A DNA stretch of 54,328 bases, from assembly GCA_046538375.1 (NCBI GenBank), contig JBKHJA010000003.1, forward strand, positions 1 through 54,328, read 5' to 3'. The notes beneath the pieces were generated by a model, which was not told the origin of the DNA, made no database searches, and worked only from the letters and a program-made list of their open reading frames with translations. Positions within the stretch are counted from its first letter, which is position 1, and each line of letters starts with the position of its first letter. This document shows, one piece after another, positions 52,577-54,328 of the stretch. This stretch comes from JBKHJA01 sp046538375. Lineage in GTDB: Bacteria; Acidobacteriota; Aminicenantia; Aminicenantales; Aminicenantaceae. The position numbers were made by a program, and so were the translations under genes.

Positions 52577-52921
52577 TCAGGCGTAATTCCCCCAAAGGAC
52601 CATCAGAATGATAATAGTAATGAGCAAGGCATATATCACAAGGGTTTCGATTAAAACCAATCCAAAAATAACAATAAAGCGAATGGCGGGCGCTCCTCCT
52701 GGATTTCTAGAAATTCCCTCGCAGGCACTGCTGATGGATTTGGCCTGGCAGAAAGCTCCTGCAGCCGAAGCAAGAGTGATGATGGCTCCGCCGACGATGA
52801 TGGAAAGCTTAAACAGGGGAGCTTTGGTAGCATTAAAAGTTTCTTCTTGGGCCAGAAGCGGGACGGCTGTAAATGCGACAAAAAAGATCAGTAAAGACAG
52901 AGGTTTTAGAATCTTTCTCAT
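52577..52921 (-). CDS. atpE: ATP synthase subunit c with sodium-binding signature
   Basis: A 114-residue c subunit, longer than usual because of a signal-peptide-like leader (residues 1-25, ending LLAQ). Two membrane helices follow. Gln59 lies 13 residues before the loop arginine in SRNP, and the second helix carries Glu92-Thr93 and Tyr97 (IETLVIY). These match the Gln32, Glu65, Ser/Thr66 and Tyr70 positions of sodium-driven c rings such as that of Ilyobacter; proton types usually have Ala after the Glu. A strong AGGAGG site precedes the ATG. Confidence 0.9.
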   Translation of the reverse strand: MRKILKPLSLLIFFVAFTAVPLLAQEETFNATKAPLFKLSIIVGGAIITLASAAGAFCQAKSISSACEGISRNPGGAPAIRFIVIFGLVLIETLVIYALLITIIILMVLWGNYA

Positions 52922-52938
52922 TCTTCCTCCTTTTTAAA

Positions 52939-53685
52939 TTAGCGTTCTTCTTCATGGGCCACGGCTCCCGCTATGTAGATACAGGAGAGAAGGACAAAGA
53001 CAAAGGCTTGAATGAGGGCGGTGAAAATGGCCACGGCCATGAACGGCAGGGGAAGGAAAAAAGGGATGATGGAGGCGATGACCAGGATGAGCAGTTCTTC
53101 GGCGAAGATGTTGCCAAAGAGACGAATAGAAAGTGAGACAGGGCGGGAAAAATGGCTGATGATTTCGATAGGCAGGAGAAGTGGAGCCAGAAGCGGGATG
53201 GGGCCTGTGAAGTGTTTTAAGTATCTGAATAATCCTTGGGATTTTATTCCCTGCCAGTTATAGTAAACAAAGACCACCAGAGCACAGCCGGCAGTAACAT
53301 TGAGTTTGCTGGTGGGGGACATGAATCCTGGAACAAGGCCCAGGAGATTGCAGAAGAGGATGAATAACCCGATGGTGGCAATCATAGGCAGATATTTCTT
53401 TCCTTGTTCTCCGATAATATCCACCAGAAGATTCTCGAAGTACTCGATGATGAGCTCCAGGATGCCCTGCCGTTTGGAAGGAACAATACGGAGCCGCCTG
53501 GATGAGAGACCCAGAAAAAGGATCAGAAACAAAGCCGCAAAGATGCTCATCACCATGTAGTCAGGGAAGAGATGTTCTGGATTGTGGACTTCGATTCCCA
53601 CCAAGGCAAGGAGGGCGGCCAGAGGTTCCCCAAAAATTTTATTGAAAAGTTCAACCAGGAACAGACTGTGTTCTAACTCTTCCAT
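52939..53685 (-). CDS. atpB: ATP synthase subunit a
   Basis: A 248-residue membrane stator subunit forming the ion half-channels beside the c ring. The essential arginine is in SLSIRLFGNIFAEELL, the usual place in the fourth-last helix region. Helical segments are clear throughout. The gene overlaps the upstream atpI-like gene by 13 bases and precedes atpE by 17 bases. No F1 genes follow; the operon turns to yihY and lpxD. Confidence 0.94.
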   Translation of the reverse strand: MEELEHSLFLVELFNKIFGEPLAALLALVGIEVHNPEHLFPDYMVMSIFAALFLILFLGLSSRRLRIVPSKRQGILELIIEYFENLLVDIIGEQGKKYLPMIATIGLFILFCNLLGLVPGFMSPTSKLNVTAGCALVVFVYYNWQGIKSQGLFRYLKHFTGPIPLLAPLLLPIEIISHFSRPVSLSIRLFGNIFAEELLILVIASIIPFFLPLPFMAVAIFTALIQAFVFVLLSCIYIAGAVAHEEER

Positions 53686-54056
53686 TTCTTTATGTTAACC
53701 AGTGCTAACCCAGATTCTACTCCTGTGATCAGTATGAGTGTGGAGAAGCCGGCCACAAAAGCCAAAATTTGTTGTGAAAAGAAAAAAATTATAATAGAAA
53801 AGATAACAAGAATCAACAGAAGCCGGAGGGTGTAAAAAGCCAAGGCAGATTTCAGGGCTTTCTTCTTGTCAGGGACAAGAAACTTCAAAAGAGATTTCTT
53901 AAGCCAGATGAAACTCAGGGCCGAGAATACCCCTCCTGCGAAAACGAAAAGAGAGGTTAGAGGATAAAAAAAGATCAGGGATAGAAGGGCTAAGAGGAGG
54001 GAGAGGAGGATGATTTCTGCGGGTATCCGCCGCAGTATCTTTTCTTCTTCATTCAT
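53673..54056 (-). CDS. atpI: ATP synthase I-like membrane protein
   Basis: A 127-residue protein with four hydrophobic segments (about 14-30, 35-50, 68-90, 92-112), matching the layout of the AtpI/UncI group that helps c-ring assembly. Sequence within this group is poorly conserved, so the name rests on topology and on its place directly before atpB. Confidence 0.7.
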   Translation of the reverse strand: MNEEEKILRRIPAEIILLSLLLALLSLIFFYPLTSLFVFAGGVFSALSFIWLKKSLLKFLVPDKKKALKSALAFYTLRLLLILVIFSIIIFFFSQQILAFVAGFSTLILITGVESGLALVNIKKWKS

Positions 54057-54273
54057 CTTTATATCTGCTTATTCCTCTTATCAAGCTGTAAAATCCAGAA
54101 GCCACACCCAGCAGGGTGAAAAGAAGAAGCAGCCAGGGGTGGGTTCCAAAGAGTTTATCCAGCAGGTAGCCAAGGAAAAGGCCCACCGCAATAGAAGAGG
54201 GAAGGATGAGCACCACGGAACTCAGCTCGGCGATCTTCTTGTAATTGATCTTGGGGAAGAGGTCAGGCGGCAT
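54049..54273 (-). CDS. atpZ: AtpZ-type small membrane protein
   Basis: A 74-residue protein with two membrane helices and the family pattern IAVGLFLGYLLDKLFGTHPW followed by LLLLFTLLGVASGFYSLIR. AtpZ proteins sit at the head of ATP synthase operons and have been proposed to form a cation channel or assembly factor with AtpI, notably alongside sodium-type enzymes. It overlaps atpI by eight bases and opens this operon. Confidence 0.82.
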   Translation of the reverse strand: MPPDLFPKINYKKIAELSSVVLILPSSIAVGLFLGYLLDKLFGTHPWLLLLFTLLGVASGFYSLIRGISRYKDE

Positions 54274-54282
54274 TCTTCACTC

Positions 54283-54288
54283 ATCATA
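54283..54288 (-). promoter_or_regulatory. Extended -10 promoter of the atp operon, nearly leaderless
   Basis: On the minus strand TGGTATGAT gives an extended -10 box (TGn plus TATGAT); the -35 region is weak. Only nine bases separate it from the atpZ ATG at 54273, so the transcript should start two or three bases before the start codon. No ribosome binding site is visible. Confidence 0.5.
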
Positions 54289-54328
54289 CCACAAATTCCC
54301 TTTTTACTGAAAAATGGACAAATCAAGG

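Noticed and set aside
1..54328. CRISPR arrays, phage genes, transposase genes or toxin-antitoxin pairs
   Set aside because: No regularly spaced repeats and no recognisable genes of these kinds were seen on either strand.

Overview
The window is a densely packed bacterial chromosome segment with 51 protein genes I can support, one tRNA and three palindromic intergenic elements. LpxD (lipid A synthesis) points to a Gram-negative, lipopolysaccharide-making cell. A polyferredoxin, an electron-transfer flavoprotein, an arcC/argF/cDPG-synthase-like cluster and a sodium-type ATP synthase c subunit suggest an anaerobic or fermentative life. GC content looks close to the middle of the range. RNase Y, YmdB and CoaX, the MEP isoprenoid route and the gene order fit an uncultured Gram-negative phylum such as Aminicenantes (OP8) or a relative. 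That placement is a guess made without database searches.

Layout. (1) 283-6730, plus strand: the lipid/ribosome operon yceD-rpmF-plsX-fabG-acpP-fabF, a long imperfect palindrome, then etfB and etfA separated by a second palindrome. (2) 6779-11699, minus strand: phosphoglycerate mutase apgM, a secreted amidase, a Tat-type DUF362 protein and a membrane polyferredoxin. (3) 11962-25960, plus strand: guaA, dnaE, a degenerate receiver protein, valS, birA, coaX, an unknown lysine/glutamate-rich protein, rnr, and a SelB-like protein that has lost its GTPase domain. (4) 25969-31903, minus strand: a metallophosphoesterase, a cyclic 2,3-diphosphoglycerate synthase-like protein, arcC, argF and a 692-residue protein I do not recognise. 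(5) 31966-50629, plus strand: tRNA-Val(GAC), thrS-infC-rpmI-rplT-pheS-pheT, a coiled-coil protein with zapA, rny-ymdB, xseA-xseB-ispA-dxs-tlyA-nadK, then glgA-trxA-trxB behind their own promoter. (6) 50652-54288, minus strand: atpZ-atpI-atpB-atpE-yihY-lpxD.

Most genes serve housekeeping: fatty acid and phospholipid synthesis, translation, DNA replication and repair, RNA decay, isoprenoid precursors, cofactors and energy conversion. Genes within operons commonly overlap by 1 to 77 bases, so translational coupling is probably widespread. Several start codons are not ATG: TTG for xseA and trxA, GTG for rny, ATC for infC. At least four transcription units (apgM, guaA, glgA, atpZ) have a promoter so close to the start codon that the mRNA should have almost no leader.

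The strongest leads are the GTPase-less SelB-like protein, the sodium-binding signature in the ATP synthase c subunit, the dispersed palindromic repeats, the ATC-started infC whose end overlaps rpmI by 77 bases, a PheT without its usual tRNA-binding OB domain, a receiver protein lacking every catalytic residue, and the unknown 692-residue protein tied to argF-arcC-cDPG synthase.
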